A stretch of 64,000 bases of DNA, taken from Chloroflexota bacterium (GTDB lineage: Bacteria > Chloroflexota > Dehalococcoidia > Lucifugimonadales > UBA3495). The notes beneath the pieces are model-generated. The model saw nothing but the letters and a program-made list of their open reading frames with translations, searched no databases and was not told the DNA's origin. Below, piece after piece: positions 46,151 to 55,881 of the stretch; within the stretch, counting starts at the first letter, position 1, and every line of letters starts with the position of its first letter. Both the position numbers and the translations under genes were made by a program. Location: positions 62,001 through 126,000 of the forward strand of contig JAPPLU010000051.1 in NCBI GenBank assembly GCA_028874075.1. Reading direction: 5' to 3'.

Positions 46151-47158
46151 TTACACTTCGGTAAGGTTTACCGGCGCCTCCGCCAGGTCGAAGTTGTACT
46201 CCCACAGATCGTCCAGCAGGGACTGCTCGGCGTCGGTGATGTCAGGGACTTCCACGGCGCTGGTGTAGTCGTTAAGTTCGTCCAGGTTGGTGAAGTTTGG
46301 CAGCACCGACACGATGGAGGGTTGGTACAGGGCGAACTTGATGGCGGCCTGGGCCAGGGTCCGGCCGGTTTCCTCGCCGGCCAGGAACTGGACCTGCTCC
46401 ACCTTGCGCAGGGCCTCCCGCAGCCACTCGATGCGCCGGTGGGAGCGGTGGTCGCTTTCGTCGAACTCGGGCACCTCGGTGTAGCGTCCGGTCAGGGCCT
46501 CGGAGGCGTGGGGGACCCGGGACAGCAGCCCAACCTCGCAGTCCTTTGCGATGGGGAAGAAGTCCTTGGCCGGTTCCTGCTCCAGGATGCTGTAGATGAT
46601 CTGGAGGCTGTGGACGTCCCGCTCTTTCATGGACGCCTCGCCCTCCTCGAACCAGCCGATATCCGGGCCAAGGGCCACGCCGTAATAGCGGATTTTGCCC
46701 TCGGTCTTCAACTGTTCCAGGACCTCAAATAGGTCGTCCTTTTCCAGGGCGTCGATGCGGGGATTGTGGATCTGGTAAAGGTCGATGTAGTCGGAGTTGA
46801 GGCGGCGAAGGCTCTGCTCGCAGGCAAAGCGGACAAAGTCCTGGTCGAACTTCTGGGGCCGTTCCTGGTGGCCGACCCGGGGTGTCAGCTTGTCGTAGAA
46901 GTCGTAGCCGAACTTGGTGGCGATGACCAGGTCGTGGCGACGGTAGCCCAGCACCTTGGCCAGGATTTCCTCGCCGTAGCCCTCGCCATAGGTATCGGCG
47001 GTGTCGAAGAAGTTCACGCCCAGCTCGACGGCGTTCTCCAGCAGTTCGGCGCGCTGCTCCTCGGGAATTTTGCCCCACCAGGTGGTGGCCACGGTCCAGA
47101 CGCCAAAGCCCACCTCGGAAAGTTCCAGGTCAGTACGGGGAAGGGTGCGGTATTTCAT
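46151..47158 (-). CDS. Aldo/keto reductase
   Basis: 335-residue TIM barrel. The tetrad is visible: Asp and Tyr in FFDTADTYGEGYGEE, Lys in VIATKFGYD and His in YQIHNPR. The C-terminal NADPH-binding part includes SVLPNFTNLDEL. ATG 47158 with AGGA nine bases upstream is preferred; the frame is open to 47209. Substrate unknown. Confidence 0.9.
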   Translation of the reverse strand: MKYRTLPRTDLELSEVGFGVWTVATTWWGKIPEEQRAELLENAVELGVNFFDTADTYGEGYGEEILAKVLGYRRHDLVIATKFGYDFYDKLTPRVGHQERPQKFDQDFVRFACEQSLRRLNSDYIDLYQIHNPRIDALEKDDLFEVLEQLKTEGKIRYYGVALGPDIGWFEEGEASMKERDVHSLQIIYSILEQEPAKDFFPIAKDCEVGLLSRVPHASEALTGRYTEVPEFDESDHRSHRRIEWLREALRKVEQVQFLAGEETGRTLAQAAIKFALYQPSIVSVLPNFTNLDELNDYTSAVEVPDITDAEQSLLDDLWEYNFDLAEAPVNLTEV

Positions 47159-47296
47159 GTGTTGGTTCCTTTTGTTGTGGGAAACTATCGATCCTAATGT
47201 GAAACCCAAGTATTAATGCGTTCGAGAGTTTCCGAGCTATTCTAGCCCCATTATAGGCCGCCACCCGTTAACTCGCCACCGCCTTCATGGGCTCCT

Positions 47297-47647
47297 CTAC
47301 CCCCTCACCTTCCTCCCAAAGCTATACCCCAGTCCAATGACCGGTATCACCGAGAACAGCAGGGGCAGCCACCAGTCGCCCTTGGTTACGCCGCCGTATA
47401 TCAGGGCCGCCAGGGTTGCGTCGGCGATGATGTTGACGGCCAGCAGGGCGCGGATGATGTGCAGTCCGGCGGGTTTGATGCGGGGAACAAAGGCCATAAC
47501 CAGCAGGCCGATGGCCGCCAGGGGGTGGATGCCCATCAGAACTATCCGCTCCCATAGTTCGCCGCCGTCGGCAAAGCCACCCACGGCGCCAGTAAAGCCG
47601 GCGAACAGGAACTGGATTATTGCCAGGACAATGATGAGGACGCGCAT
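47297..47647 (-). CDS. Small four-helix membrane protein
   Basis: 116 residues with four hydrophobic segments (about 3-22, 38-53, 63-80, 92-108). Not recognised beyond this. AGGGGA precedes the ATG. Confidence 0.62.
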   Translation of the reverse strand: MRVLIIVLAIIQFLFAGFTGAVGGFADGGELWERIVLMGIHPLAAIGLLVMAFVPRIKPAGLHIIRALLAVNIIADATLAALIYGGVTKGDWWLPLLFSVIPVIGLGYSFGRKVRG

Positions 47648-47748
47648 GATCGTTTTCCCCTGCGGTAAAAAGTAAAGGCGCCGGCCAACCTGCCGGTTGT
47701 CGACGCCACGAGGAATCTCTCTGGAAATGCTCAGACAGGATGCCTAGC

Positions 47749-48333
47749 TCACACCCGTACCAACCCCAGGCTGCCCTTGATGGCGTCCACCTGGCGCTGA
47801 AATTCGGCGTCGTCCAGGACGGGCTCCATTTGGCCCAGGTCTACCCTGGGCAAAATCTCAACCCAGGACGTGCAGCCGCCGTATTCCTTGACGTAAAGCA
47901 CGGTTACAGGTTGTTCCATTCGGTAGACCCGCAGCAGCATGATGGACAGCGGCAGCATGGGCTTCCAGCGCAGGCGGGACTGGGCGTATTCGTCGGTCCA
48001 GATGTGATAAGGAGACAGGTCCTCCACTCTTTCCTGCTCCTCCACTTCAATTATTTCCTCGGCTCGGGCCCAGTGACTGAAAGTGATGGAGTCTGACTTG
48101 GGAGTGTCCGACAAAAGCTGCTGCAGGGCAGGCTGGTGCGCGGCCTTCAGCAGGTCTTCCCGCTGGTGCTCGTAGGTGGGATAGAGCAGGAACTCCGGGT
48201 GGATAACCCGGAAGTCTTTGCCATCCTCGTGGATTCCGCCTTTGCGCAGCAGCAGGATCTGGTCTCCGTTGGCCAGGGACTGGACGGTTATGGCCCACTC
48301 CTTGAGAGCTATTTGGCAGCGGTCTGGCAGCAT
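47749..48333 (-). CDS. DUF1802 family protein
   Basis: 194 residues. The start IALKEWAITVQSL and the block QILLLRKGGIHEDGKDF are the DUF1802 signature, followed by FLLYPTYEHQ. Function unknown. AGGAG precedes the ATG. Confidence 0.87.
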   Translation of the reverse strand: MLPDRCQIALKEWAITVQSLANGDQILLLRKGGIHEDGKDFRVIHPEFLLYPTYEHQREDLLKAAHQPALQQLLSDTPKSDSITFSHWARAEEIIEVEEQERVEDLSPYHIWTDEYAQSRLRWKPMLPLSIMLLRVYRMEQPVTVLYVKEYGGCTSWVEILPRVDLGQMEPVLDDAEFQRQVDAIKGSLGLVRV

Positions 48334-48443
48334 GCGTTTTCTCCTATTTCCCTTTGTCCACGAAGTACACGAAGAACCACCAAATGGTAGAAACGAATCT
48401 AAGGGCAGCTTCTTCCCCTGCGTGAATTATAGACCCGGAAGGG

Positions 48444-48845
48444 TTATTCAATCCAGAAGAAGGGATTCCAGGCAATCTCCCACAAGTAGCCGTCGGGGTC
48501 GGAAAAGTAGCCGGAGTAGCCGCCCCAGAAAGTGTCCTGGGCCGGTTTGACCAATGTGGCGCCCGCTGTCACGGCCACCTCCAGCAGTTCGTCCACTTCC
48601 TCTTTGCTGCGCAGGTTGTGGGCCAGGGTGACGCCGGAAAAGCCGCTGCCCTGGGTGGGAATGCCCACGTCGGCGGCCAGGGTTTCCCGGGGATACAAGG
48701 CCAGCCAAGTTCCCTTGTTCTGGAAGAAGGCGATGGACTCGGTGTTCTCGTCGTAAAGGACCAACCCCAGTCCATCCCGGTAAAACTCCACCGAGCGGGC
48801 CAGGTCGGCCACTCCAAGGGTGATTATACTGATGCGCGGTTCCAT
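48444..48845 (-). CDS. VOC family protein (glyoxalase-like)
   Basis: 133 residues. ISIITLGVADLARSVEFYRDGLG, LAHNL and YFSDPDGYLWEIAWNPFF fit the fold. GGAG five bases before the ATG at 48845. Substrate unknown. Confidence 0.87.
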   Translation of the reverse strand: MEPRISIITLGVADLARSVEFYRDGLGLVLYDENTESIAFFQNKGTWLALYPRETLAADVGIPTQGSGFSGVTLAHNLRSKEEVDELLEVAVTAGATLVKPAQDTFWGGYSGYFSDPDGYLWEIAWNPFFWIE

Positions 48846-48950
48846 GGGGTCTCCAACTCGCTCCAATCACCAGAGCAGACAATCACTAATACTCAACTCA
48901 AGCTCAATGATCGGTGTCGAGGAATCCCTCGCTCTCGGCAGAGGCAAGCC

Positions 48951-49928
48951 TCACGCCAGGGGGCTGGGCCGCTCATCCTGCAGGTACTCCAGGAAGGCCC
49001 GCTTGCTGGGAGAAAGCTGTCGGTCCTTGGGATAGATCAGGGTCAGGGGGCGGCGGCAGTCCCAGTCCACCACGGGCAGGGTTACCAGCATACCGGCGCG
49101 AGTCTCGGCAGTCACACCCATGCGGGAAATGACCGCTACTCCGCCGCCGGCCATAGCCGCCTGCTTCAGGGCCTGGTTGCTGCCCAGGCTCAGTGCCGCC
49201 GTAGGAGTTATCCCCAGCTTCCCAAAGTATTCCTCCGCGGTGTTACGGGTTGCCGAACCCGGCTCCCTCAGGATGAGGCCGGCATCCACCACCTGCTGTG
49301 CGGTAATGTCGCCCCCCTGGGACAGGGGATGGGTGGGCGCCGCAACCAGGACTATTTCGTCCTCCATATAATCAATAAAGCCCAGTTCGTCCTGGCCAAC
49401 GGTGGGGTGACTGCCCACCATGCCCAGGTCCAGTTCCTGGTTGAGAATGCGCTGGGTTATAGTGCGAGTGTTGGCGATGTAAAGATCGACGTTTATGCCG
49501 GGGTAAAGCTGGCGGAATCGGCCTACCGCCAAAGGCAATAAATACTCGCCAGGGGTAGTGCTGGCGCCCAGGGAGAGGCGTCCCGTCTGGAGATTGTGAA
49601 TCTCTTCCAGGGTCTCCAGCAACTTGCCGGAAAGGGAGAAGATCTGCTGTGCATAGGCGAAGACCGTCTCTCCTACCTCGGTGATGCGAAGACCCCTGGT
49701 ACGCCGGTGAAACAGGGCGGCCCCCAGGAATTTTTCCAGTTCCTGCACTTGTATGGATACGGCCGGCTGGGTGATGCTCAGGGACTCGGCCGCTCGGGAG
49801 AAACTGCGATGGGACGCCACGGCGTAGAAGATATAAAGCTGGTGGAAGTTCAGGGTACTGCCTCCGCTTCCACCCCCTGAGGAAAACTTCAACTGGGGAA
49901 ATGAACCGACGATTGGGCCGTTAACCAT
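48951..49928 (-). CDS. LysR family transcriptional regulator
   Basis: 325 residues. A winged helix-turn-helix (LNFHQLYIFYAVASHRSFSRAAESLSITQPAVSIQVQELE, about 27-65) is followed by a type 2 periplasmic-binding-like sensor domain. ATG 49928 has GGAGG upstream; it leaves a 26-residue Gly/Ser-rich front extension unusual for the family, and a CTG at the normal position also has GGAGG upstream. It begins 8 bases before the end of the dehalogenase-like gene, so both are probably one transcript. Confidence 0.9.
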   Translation of the reverse strand: MVNGPIVGSFPQLKFSSGGGSGGSTLNFHQLYIFYAVASHRSFSRAAESLSITQPAVSIQVQELEKFLGAALFHRRTRGLRITEVGETVFAYAQQIFSLSGKLLETLEEIHNLQTGRLSLGASTTPGEYLLPLAVGRFRQLYPGINVDLYIANTRTITQRILNQELDLGMVGSHPTVGQDELGFIDYMEDEIVLVAAPTHPLSQGGDITAQQVVDAGLILREPGSATRNTAEEYFGKLGITPTAALSLGSNQALKQAAMAGGGVAVISRMGVTAETRAGMLVTLPVVDWDCRRPLTLIYPKDRQLSPSKRAFLEYLQDERPSPLA

Positions 49929-50850
49929 GCTTCCTCCCGCTCCCAACGTAGTTGGTGGGAATGCCTCGCATAAACTCGGCTATCAGTTGGGTTACGCTAT
50001 CAGGAGCCTCCTCCGCCAGGAAGTGGCCGCATCGGCCGAATGTATGGCAAATGGAGTCGGTCAACTCCGATTGCCAGGTACTCAATTCTTTTTGACGAAA
50101 AGCAATGTCCTTGAGGCCCCAGAGGACCAGGGAAGGTTTATCAACAAAGGAATCTCTGGCGCTCCATATTGAATCCAGCCAATCTGAGGCGCCGATAATA
50201 TGGCCCGGCAATGCAGCACAAGCAAGCCTGGAGCTTGAGTCAGGTTGTGCCTGACGGTAATGCCGCATGACTTCGGGTGTGAGGGTCTTGCGGTCGCCCA
50301 CGGCGCGGGGCATAACCTGGTTGACGAAAAAATTGCAGCGTCGGTTAAGGAATCGTCCGACAGGACTGGACATCATCCTGCTGAACATCAAGAAATGGCA
50401 GTCCGTGTTCACCGGCCAGCACCAGGTGTTGGACAGAATGAGACGACGGACCCGTTCCGGATAGCGTCGGGCGAAATCCAGGCCAATGGGACCTCCCCAA
50501 TCTGTCAAATAGAGGGTAATGTCTTTCAGCCCCAAGTGGTCCAACAGGGACGCAAAGTTATCGGCGTGGGCTTGGGGTGAGTGGTCTTCGGGCAGTGCGG
50601 TGCGCTCGGAGAGGCCAAAGCCGATATGGTCCACGGCCACGCATCGGTACTGTTCACGCAACCCCTGAATCACACCACGAAACTCGAAGGACCATGAAGG
50701 ATTTCCGTGGACGAAAACTACTGGTTCTCCCTGGCCTTCATCTAGGTAATGCATTCGGCCCCGCGCCGAGTCAAAGAAGCTGCTCCGGAAAGGGAACAAG
50801 TAGTCGGACACCCAGCCCGGACGGATTCCAAACATGCCACTTTCAGTCAT
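49921..50850 (-). CDS. Haloalkane dehalogenase-like alpha/beta hydrolase
   Basis: 309 residues. The nucleophile Asp117 in LTDWGGP is followed by Trp118 and paired with Asn50 in HGNPSW, the two halide-binding residues of haloalkane dehalogenases. Asp248 and His276 (GRCGHFLAEE) complete the triad. NTWCWPV near 141 is a further family mark. GTGGAAAC precedes the ATG. The product could cut carbon-halogen bonds; relatives with epoxide or other substrates exist. Confidence 0.85.
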   Translation of the reverse strand: MTESGMFGIRPGWVSDYLFPFRSSFFDSARGRMHYLDEGQGEPVVFVHGNPSWSFEFRGVIQGLREQYRCVAVDHIGFGLSERTALPEDHSPQAHADNFASLLDHLGLKDITLYLTDWGGPIGLDFARRYPERVRRLILSNTWCWPVNTDCHFLMFSRMMSSPVGRFLNRRCNFFVNQVMPRAVGDRKTLTPEVMRHYRQAQPDSSSRLACAALPGHIIGASDWLDSIWSARDSFVDKPSLVLWGLKDIAFRQKELSTWQSELTDSICHTFGRCGHFLAEEAPDSVTQLIAEFMRGIPTNYVGSGRKHG

Positions 50851-50887
50851 GTTTCCACCCAGATCCGTCCGGCTGCGATTTCCTCAT

Positions 50888-51700
50888 TCAATCACTGTCC
50901 AGCCATTCTTTTGTCGGTTTCAGCCCCAGAAGGTTTGCCAGGTTATGGGTGGTAGTGTGGGCAACCTCTTCCAGGGTAATACCCTTAATGTCGGCCAGGA
51001 ACTGGGCCACCTCCCGCACATGACGGGGTTCGGTCCAGTTGTGGCGATACTTCTTGAAGGGCTGAGGATAGGCGTCGGTTTCCAGCACCATATTCTCCAG
51101 CGGAATGGCACGGGCAACATCCTGCAAGTAGGGCAAGCGGGTCAGGGGACGAGCCATTGAAATGAAGAAACCACATTCAATGGCTTCCCTGGCGGTGGGT
51201 TCATCTCCCTGGAAATAGTGCATAACTCCACCCACGGACCCGGCGTTTTCTTCCCTCAACGTGCGAAAAACATCGGCATGGGATTCGCGGGAGTGGAATA
51301 TTATCGGCAGCCCAAGGCTCTTGGCCAGCCTGATCTGGGTGCGGAAGACCTGGTCCTGAACCTGGTGATCCGGTGACGAGGGCATATAGTCCAGCCCCAC
51401 CTCGCTGATGCAGACCACCTTGGAGTTGTTTTTTGCCAGGGATTCAAGCTCGGCGTAAATGCTCTCATCCACCGGCTGATGGGCTTCCATGGGGTGAATG
51501 CCCACACCTGCGTAGAAAGGAGCATGCTCTTCGGTCATGCGGATACAGGCGCGGGTGGACTCCACAGTGGTGCCTGCGCAGACGATAAAACCGATTCCCG
51601 CCTGCGCAGCACGGTCAAGTATGCCGGGGATTTCCTCCGGGCCATACTGGTCCAGGTGGGTATGAGCGTCTCCAAACAATATGCCTTCAGACACTTCCAC
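50888..51700 (-). CDS. tatD: TatD family metal-dependent hydrolase
   Basis: 270-residue TIM barrel. DAHTHLDQY gives the first ligands, SEVGLDYM the bridging Glu, FHSRES the next His, and LETDAYPQPF the last Asp. TatD proteins are 3'-5' DNases. GTG start with little ribosome-site support. It leads the TatD, dehalogenase, LysR run on the minus strand. Confidence 0.88.
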   Translation of the reverse strand: MEVSEGILFGDAHTHLDQYGPEEIPGILDRAAQAGIGFIVCAGTTVESTRACIRMTEEHAPFYAGVGIHPMEAHQPVDESIYAELESLAKNNSKVVCISEVGLDYMPSSPDHQVQDQVFRTQIRLAKSLGLPIIFHSRESHADVFRTLREENAGSVGGVMHYFQGDEPTAREAIECGFFISMARPLTRLPYLQDVARAIPLENMVLETDAYPQPFKKYRHNWTEPRHVREVAQFLADIKGITLEEVAHTTTHNLANLLGLKPTKEWLDSD

Positions 51701-52053
51701 TGTTTTAGCCTTCGAAGGTTAGGTTATTGTATTCCTCTATATTACATTACAGAATTTCATCTAATTGCTTATATTACAGGCTATAACCCAAACGTCAAGG
51801 TATGTTTGGCTTATAAGGATGCATAATCTTGCAGTCCACTGTAGTTGTTATGCGTGGCGATGTTACTGCCGAATGCAAGTTCACGTACAAGTTCCAACAC
51901 TGAGCCGATTGAAGCAATAACCACAACTTCAACATGGTGTCAGCCGGCGCCCGGCCTTCGGGGGAGATAGACTCAAGGGGGCTCGTGTTGCCGCGCATTG
52001 GAGAGGAAGACAAGAACAGTCTCTACCCGGGGAAAGGTGGGCAGGCGTCTTAG
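51701..52053. other. Gap, A+T-rich promoter region upstream of tatD
   Basis: 353 bases. The first 100 are A+T-rich with repeated ATATTACA-like words, as expected of a promoter region for tatD, but no convincing -35/-10 pair stood out. The rest shows no gene. Confidence 0.4.
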
Positions 52054-52329
52054 CTATTCCAGTACAAACACGATTATTCGTTGCGCCACGCTAAGGAGCA
52101 ATATGGCCACCAGGGGGCTGAAATCTATCATCCCGAAGGTGGGCAGCACTCGCCTGATGGGGGCCAGGACGGGCTCTGTGACCTGCACGAATACCTGGGT
52201 AACATTGACCAGGAAGGGTGGCGGATCGTTGGTCATGAAGGACAGGACAAGAGTCAGGATGATCCGTCCCAAAATGGACAAGTAGAGAAGGTTAAACAGC
52301 AGGTGTATGAGGTCCACCGGTTGGGGCAT
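52054..52329 (-). CDS. YggT family membrane protein
   Basis: 91 residues with two helices and the family block FVQVTEPVLAPIRRVLPTFGMIDFSPLVAILLL. AGGAG lies ten bases before the ATG, 14 bases after proC ends. The proC-yggT order is common in bacteria. Confidence 0.9.
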   Translation of the reverse strand: MPQPVDLIHLLFNLLYLSILGRIILTLVLSFMTNDPPPFLVNVTQVFVQVTEPVLAPIRRVLPTFGMIDFSPLVAILLLSVAQRIIVFVLE

Positions 52330-52343
52330 TGGGAAGCAGCTCC

Positions 52344-53147
52344 TTAACCCTGGCCCAGCCTAACGGACTTGAGGAAGGCAGCGTTAACCGCATCAACCAC
52401 GGCGGCGGGTACGCCACCCCGTTCAAGGGCCTGCAGCCCCTCGGCGGTAGTCCCTCCGGGCGATACCACCATGTCTTTCAACACTCCAGGGTGTTGGCCC
52501 GTCTCCATCACCAGCCGCACACTGCCGTAGACCGTCTGCAGGGCCAGGGTGCGGGCCATGTCCCGGGGCAGTCCCACGTAAACCCCGGCGTCTATCAGGG
52601 CCTCCACAAACATGAAAACATAGGCTGGCCCGCTGGCGCTGAGTGCAGTGGACATGTCCAGGTATTTTTCGTCGCTGACATAGATTTCCTCACCCACGGT
52701 ACCCAGCATGGAACGGGCCATGTCCCGGTGGGTGTCGCTGACCGGTTCGGAGCAGGTCCACAGGGACATGCCGCATCCGATCTGGGCGGGAGTGTTGGGC
52801 ATTACCCGGATGATGGACTCGTGGGCCAATCCCTGGGCCAGGGTAGACATCTTTGCGCCGGCGGCTATGGACAGGGCAGACTGTTTCTTGTCCAGCTTGC
52901 CGCCCAGTTGCTCAAAGACATGGGGAAGGTCCTGGGGTTTAACGGCCATAACCACCAGATCGGCGCCCTCGGCCGTTTCTACATTGTCCTGGTAGGTGTT
53001 AACGCCATATCGCTCCGAGAGATAGTCCCGGCGCTGGGGGATGGGTTCGCCAATGGCCACTTCGCCGGGTTGCGCCAGGTCGGCCGCCAGCACCCCACCC
53101 AGGATGGCCTCAGCCATGGTTCCACCGCCGATAAAGGCTAACCTCAT
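52344..53147 (-). CDS. proC: Pyrroline-5-carboxylate reductase ProC
   Basis: Last step of proline synthesis. 267 residues, normal length: NAD(P) loop LAFIGGGTMAEAILGG, then PNTPAQIGCGM near 125, and ALSASGPAYVFMFVEAL near 168 carrying substrate-binding residues. GGGGGA precedes the ATG. Operon with yggT. Confidence 0.94.
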   Translation of the reverse strand: MRLAFIGGGTMAEAILGGVLAADLAQPGEVAIGEPIPQRRDYLSERYGVNTYQDNVETAEGADLVVMAVKPQDLPHVFEQLGGKLDKKQSALSIAAGAKMSTLAQGLAHESIIRVMPNTPAQIGCGMSLWTCSEPVSDTHRDMARSMLGTVGEEIYVSDEKYLDMSTALSASGPAYVFMFVEALIDAGVYVGLPRDMARTLALQTVYGSVRLVMETGQHPGVLKDMVVSPGGTTAEGLQALERGGVPAAVVDAVNAAFLKSVRLGQG

Positions 53148-53385
53148 AGGACATCCCCCAATCAGTCTGGTTAAAGGCAGCGATTAATTCGAAGGTCATT
53201 CTGCGATGACGGCAAACATTATAGCACCTGGAAAAAACTCCTGGACTTGTCTATGGAATACCCTTTGGGGTCCTGGAATTGTTGGGATGTCGAGACAACC
53301 GGAGGCAGGACGGTGAGGGGAAGCACCCCTCTGCGACAAAGGGTAGCAGCGACGTGCGGTTCGCTACCAACTATACCTGGATTCC

Positions 53386-53394
53386 TGTTATAAT
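53386..53394 (+). promoter_or_regulatory. Extended -10 promoter of tRNA-Gly
   Basis: TGTTATAAT is a full extended -10 box 16 bases before the tRNA. No good -35 box was seen. Confidence 0.6.
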
Positions 53395-53409
53395 CGGTGT
53401 AAGCAGCAG

Positions 53410-53484
53410 GCGGGCGTAACTCAGTGGTAGAGTGTTTGCTTCCCAAGCAAAAAGTCGTGGGTTCGAATCCCATCGCCCGCTCCA
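53410..53484 (+). tRNA. tRNA-Gly (anticodon CCC)
   Basis: A full cloverleaf can be drawn. The acceptor GCGGGCG pairs with CGCCCGC, the anticodon stem TTTGC/GCAAA closes the loop TTCCCAA with anticodon CCC (53442-53444), and the T arm contains GTTCGAAT. The 3' CCA is encoded (53482-53484). Confidence 0.95.
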
Positions 53485-53507
53485 AGACATCCTTACTTTT
53501 GATAAGA

Positions 53508-53541
53508 AACCGCCGTTCTTGGACGGCGGTTCTGTTTTCTT
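53508..53541 (+). terminator. Terminator after tRNA-Gly
   Basis: AACCGCCGT and ACGGCGGTT pair around a six-base loop and are followed by CTGTTTTCTT, 24 bases after the tRNA. Confidence 0.85.
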
Positions 53542-54281
53542 ACGACGTTCGCATAAGTCGACAGGCGCCGTAAGTCTTCAAGTCCTTGACAATGCCTCAT
53601 AGCGTTAGGAACCACGCCAAGCCCACATTTCATTTCCACCGTCTTCACTGGCCACGGCTCATTCCCTGCCGAAGTCCCAGCCCATGACATCACCGCGCCG
53701 CAACGTTAACAACCCATCGGAATACCGCTCCGCACCCCGCGATCTGCACCGCCAGGGTGTTCCGACTCAGCAGGACCCGGTCCAGCCGCCGCAGATATCT
53801 TCCTGGGGAGCCAGAGCAGCCAGAGAAATTCTAACTTAGTTGACTCCCATAGTAATTGCACACTTATGTCCTTGATATGTGCTGACTTATTGGCAAATAA
53901 GCACAAATAAACAGTTTCCTTACTGGGAAGCCCCATCGTTGGAGCAGGCGCCTGACCGAGGCCGCAGCATATTACGCTGGCGAATGGCCATTAAAGCTTC
54001 CAATAATTGACGTTTTCGAATCTCAATCTTCAATCCCTCCATTGAGCGAATAGATGCGCCACAATTTCTGCCACGACGGACCATCCCTGAGCATAACAAC
54101 CCTTACACGTTAGGTTATAATTAGGGTGTGTAACCTATTGCATTTGCTTGTGATAACCCCTATTATTCTACTGGTTTAGCTGGCAAAGAAGAGCATGCGA
54201 TTACTGGGACTAGTACAAACTGGAAACTAGACGATATCCAGACTGCCACAAAAGGGTTGTGGCCACCCACCAATCCGGAGA
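53542..54281. other. 740-base gap
   Basis: No gene with family resemblance was found on either strand. The last third is A+T-rich and holds the candidate control region of the ABC ATPase gene. Confidence 0.45.
54111..54137 (+). promoter_or_regulatory. Candidate -10 box within paired TAGGTTA/TAACCTA sites
   Basis: TAGGTTA (54111) and TAACCTA (54131) are inverted, 13 bases apart, and a perfect TATAAT (54116-54121) overlaps the first. The half-site matches that of DtxR/IdeR iron repressors, but the normal box has the halves almost touching. It lies 145-170 bases before the ABC gene. The operator role is inference. Confidence 0.4.
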
Positions 54282-55421
54282 ATGCAGTTGACAACCAGCT
54301 TATTGCAAGGGTTCGCATCGGCAGATGCCCTTCAATCTCAAGAATTGGCGTCTGAATTATCCTCAGACCCCAAAACTTCCATGTTGGAGTGTCAGGACGT
54401 TAGCAAGAGCTTTGGAGACGTGGTTGCCCTGTCCAACTTTTCCCTGAAATTGGGCCAGGGTCAGATTCTCGCCTTGCTGGGTCCCAGCGGTTGCGGAAAG
54501 ACCACCGCGCTGCGCTTGATTTCCGGCTTTGCCAATCCCGATGACGGTTCCATAACAATCGCAGCCCGCCCGGTTTATGACCAGGAAACCTACGTACCGC
54601 CGGAAAAGCGCAGTGTTGGCATGGTTTTTCAGGAAGGGGCCCTCTTCCCCCACTTGACCGTGGAGCAGAACATCGCCTTTGGACTGTCAAGGGACGACCA
54701 GCGATCGGACCGGGTGGCCGAAGTAGTCAAGATGACGGGCCTGGAAGGTCTGACCCAACGCATGCCCTACGAATTGTCCGGCGGGCAGCAGCAACGTGTT
54801 GCCCTGGCCCGGGCACTGGCTCCCCGCCCGGAACTCCTCCTGTTGGACGAGCCCTTCTCCAACCTGGACCCGGCGTTACGTGAACAGGTGCGCCGTGACG
54901 TGATGAACATTCTCCGCTCCAATCGGATCACCGCTATCTTCGTAACCCACGACCAGGAAGAGGCGATGTACGTGGGCGACTCCATCGCTGTGATGAACGG
55001 TGGTAGAATTGAGCAGCAGGGGACGCCTGAAGAAATTTTCCACCACCCGAGCACCAGGTTCGTCGCCGAATTTATCGGCATGGTGGACTTTGTGACCGGC
55101 CGCTGGGAAGATGGAGTCATCAAGACTCCCATTGGAACTACTGAATGGGAAAACGACGCTCTGGCGGACGGGGCCCTGGAAGTGATGATTCGGCCCGACT
55201 GCCTGGAGTGTATCCCGTCGGAAAAAGGCAACGGAGCCATATTGGAACGCGAGTTCAGGGGCGCCTCTTACCTGTACATGATTGCCCTTGACGGCAGTGG
55301 AACGGTGCGGTGTCTTCTTCCCCACATCGATGAGCATGAAGTCGGCTCCAGGGTTACCGTACGGGTCCGTTCCGGCCACTCGCTCCGCCCATTCCTGAAC
55401 GGAGTAGCGGTGGGCGTTTAG
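54282..55421 (+). CDS. ABC transporter ATP-binding protein (FbpC/PotA-like)
   Basis: 379 residues. Walker A GPSGCGKTT near 67, Q-loop FQEG, signature ELSGGQQQR near 165, Walker B LLLLDEP and switch THDQEEAM are intact. A C-terminal TOBE-like domain follows (from about 270). The pattern resembles Fe3+ (FbpC) and polyamine/sulphate importers. No permease or binding-protein gene adjoins it, so it is an orphan subunit. Start at 54282 is uncertain; ATG 54381 fits the domain start better but lacks a ribosome site. Confidence 0.87.
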   Translation: MQLTTSLLQGFASADALQSQELASELSSDPKTSMLECQDVSKSFGDVVALSNFSLKLGQGQILALLGPSGCGKTTALRLISGFANPDDGSITIAARPVYDQETYVPPEKRSVGMVFQEGALFPHLTVEQNIAFGLSRDDQRSDRVAEVVKMTGLEGLTQRMPYELSGGQQQRVALARALAPRPELLLLDEPFSNLDPALREQVRRDVMNILRSNRITAIFVTHDQEEAMYVGDSIAVMNGGRIEQQGTPEEIFHHPSTRFVAEFIGMVDFVTGRWEDGVIKTPIGTTEWENDALADGALEVMIRPDCLECIPSEKGNGAILEREFRGASYLYMIALDGSGTVRCLLPHIDEHEVGSRVTVRVRSGHSLRPFLNGVAVGV

Positions 55422-55881
55422 CCGGCAAGCCTCTTTCGCCCATTAACCAATCCGCACTGTCCAGAACTCTCTCGGCGCCATTTCACTTCTCTAACCCCGC
55501 TCTGCAGTCTTTCCATTGCCAGGTTGCAGCAGGCGCAACTCACTGTAACGCCCGCTAACGTTTTGCAAGTCCGACCTCTGCCGTAGAGGCACGCCAACGC
55601 CAGGGTTAAGTAGGGCCACGTCCAGGGTGACCCCCAGAGCTCCAATCAGACTGGGACTTCCACAGCCACCGGAATACACATTTGCCTTAGCACTCCTACC
55701 CCCTACTACCAAGTCCCGGCCTGCACACAGTTCTTCAAACCAGTGCCCGTGGATGACAACCCGTGAGCCAGCGGTTACCATTGCAGGCGCATGGCATGTC
55801 GAGGGATCTCCGAACAGGTGAGAGAAACTTCAGGAAAAGTGTCCGACTGCCGAAACGCGGCTGAACTGCGACGACGTTAAT
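55422..55881. other. 460-base gap
   Basis: No supported gene. A 96-residue frame on the minus strand (55491-55781) lacks a ribosome site and family resemblance. Confidence 0.45.

Noticed and set aside
55491..55781. 96-residue minus-strand frame with a glycine-rich sequence
   Set aside because: Composition is protein-like, but there is no ribosome site, no recognisable family and the start is unclear.
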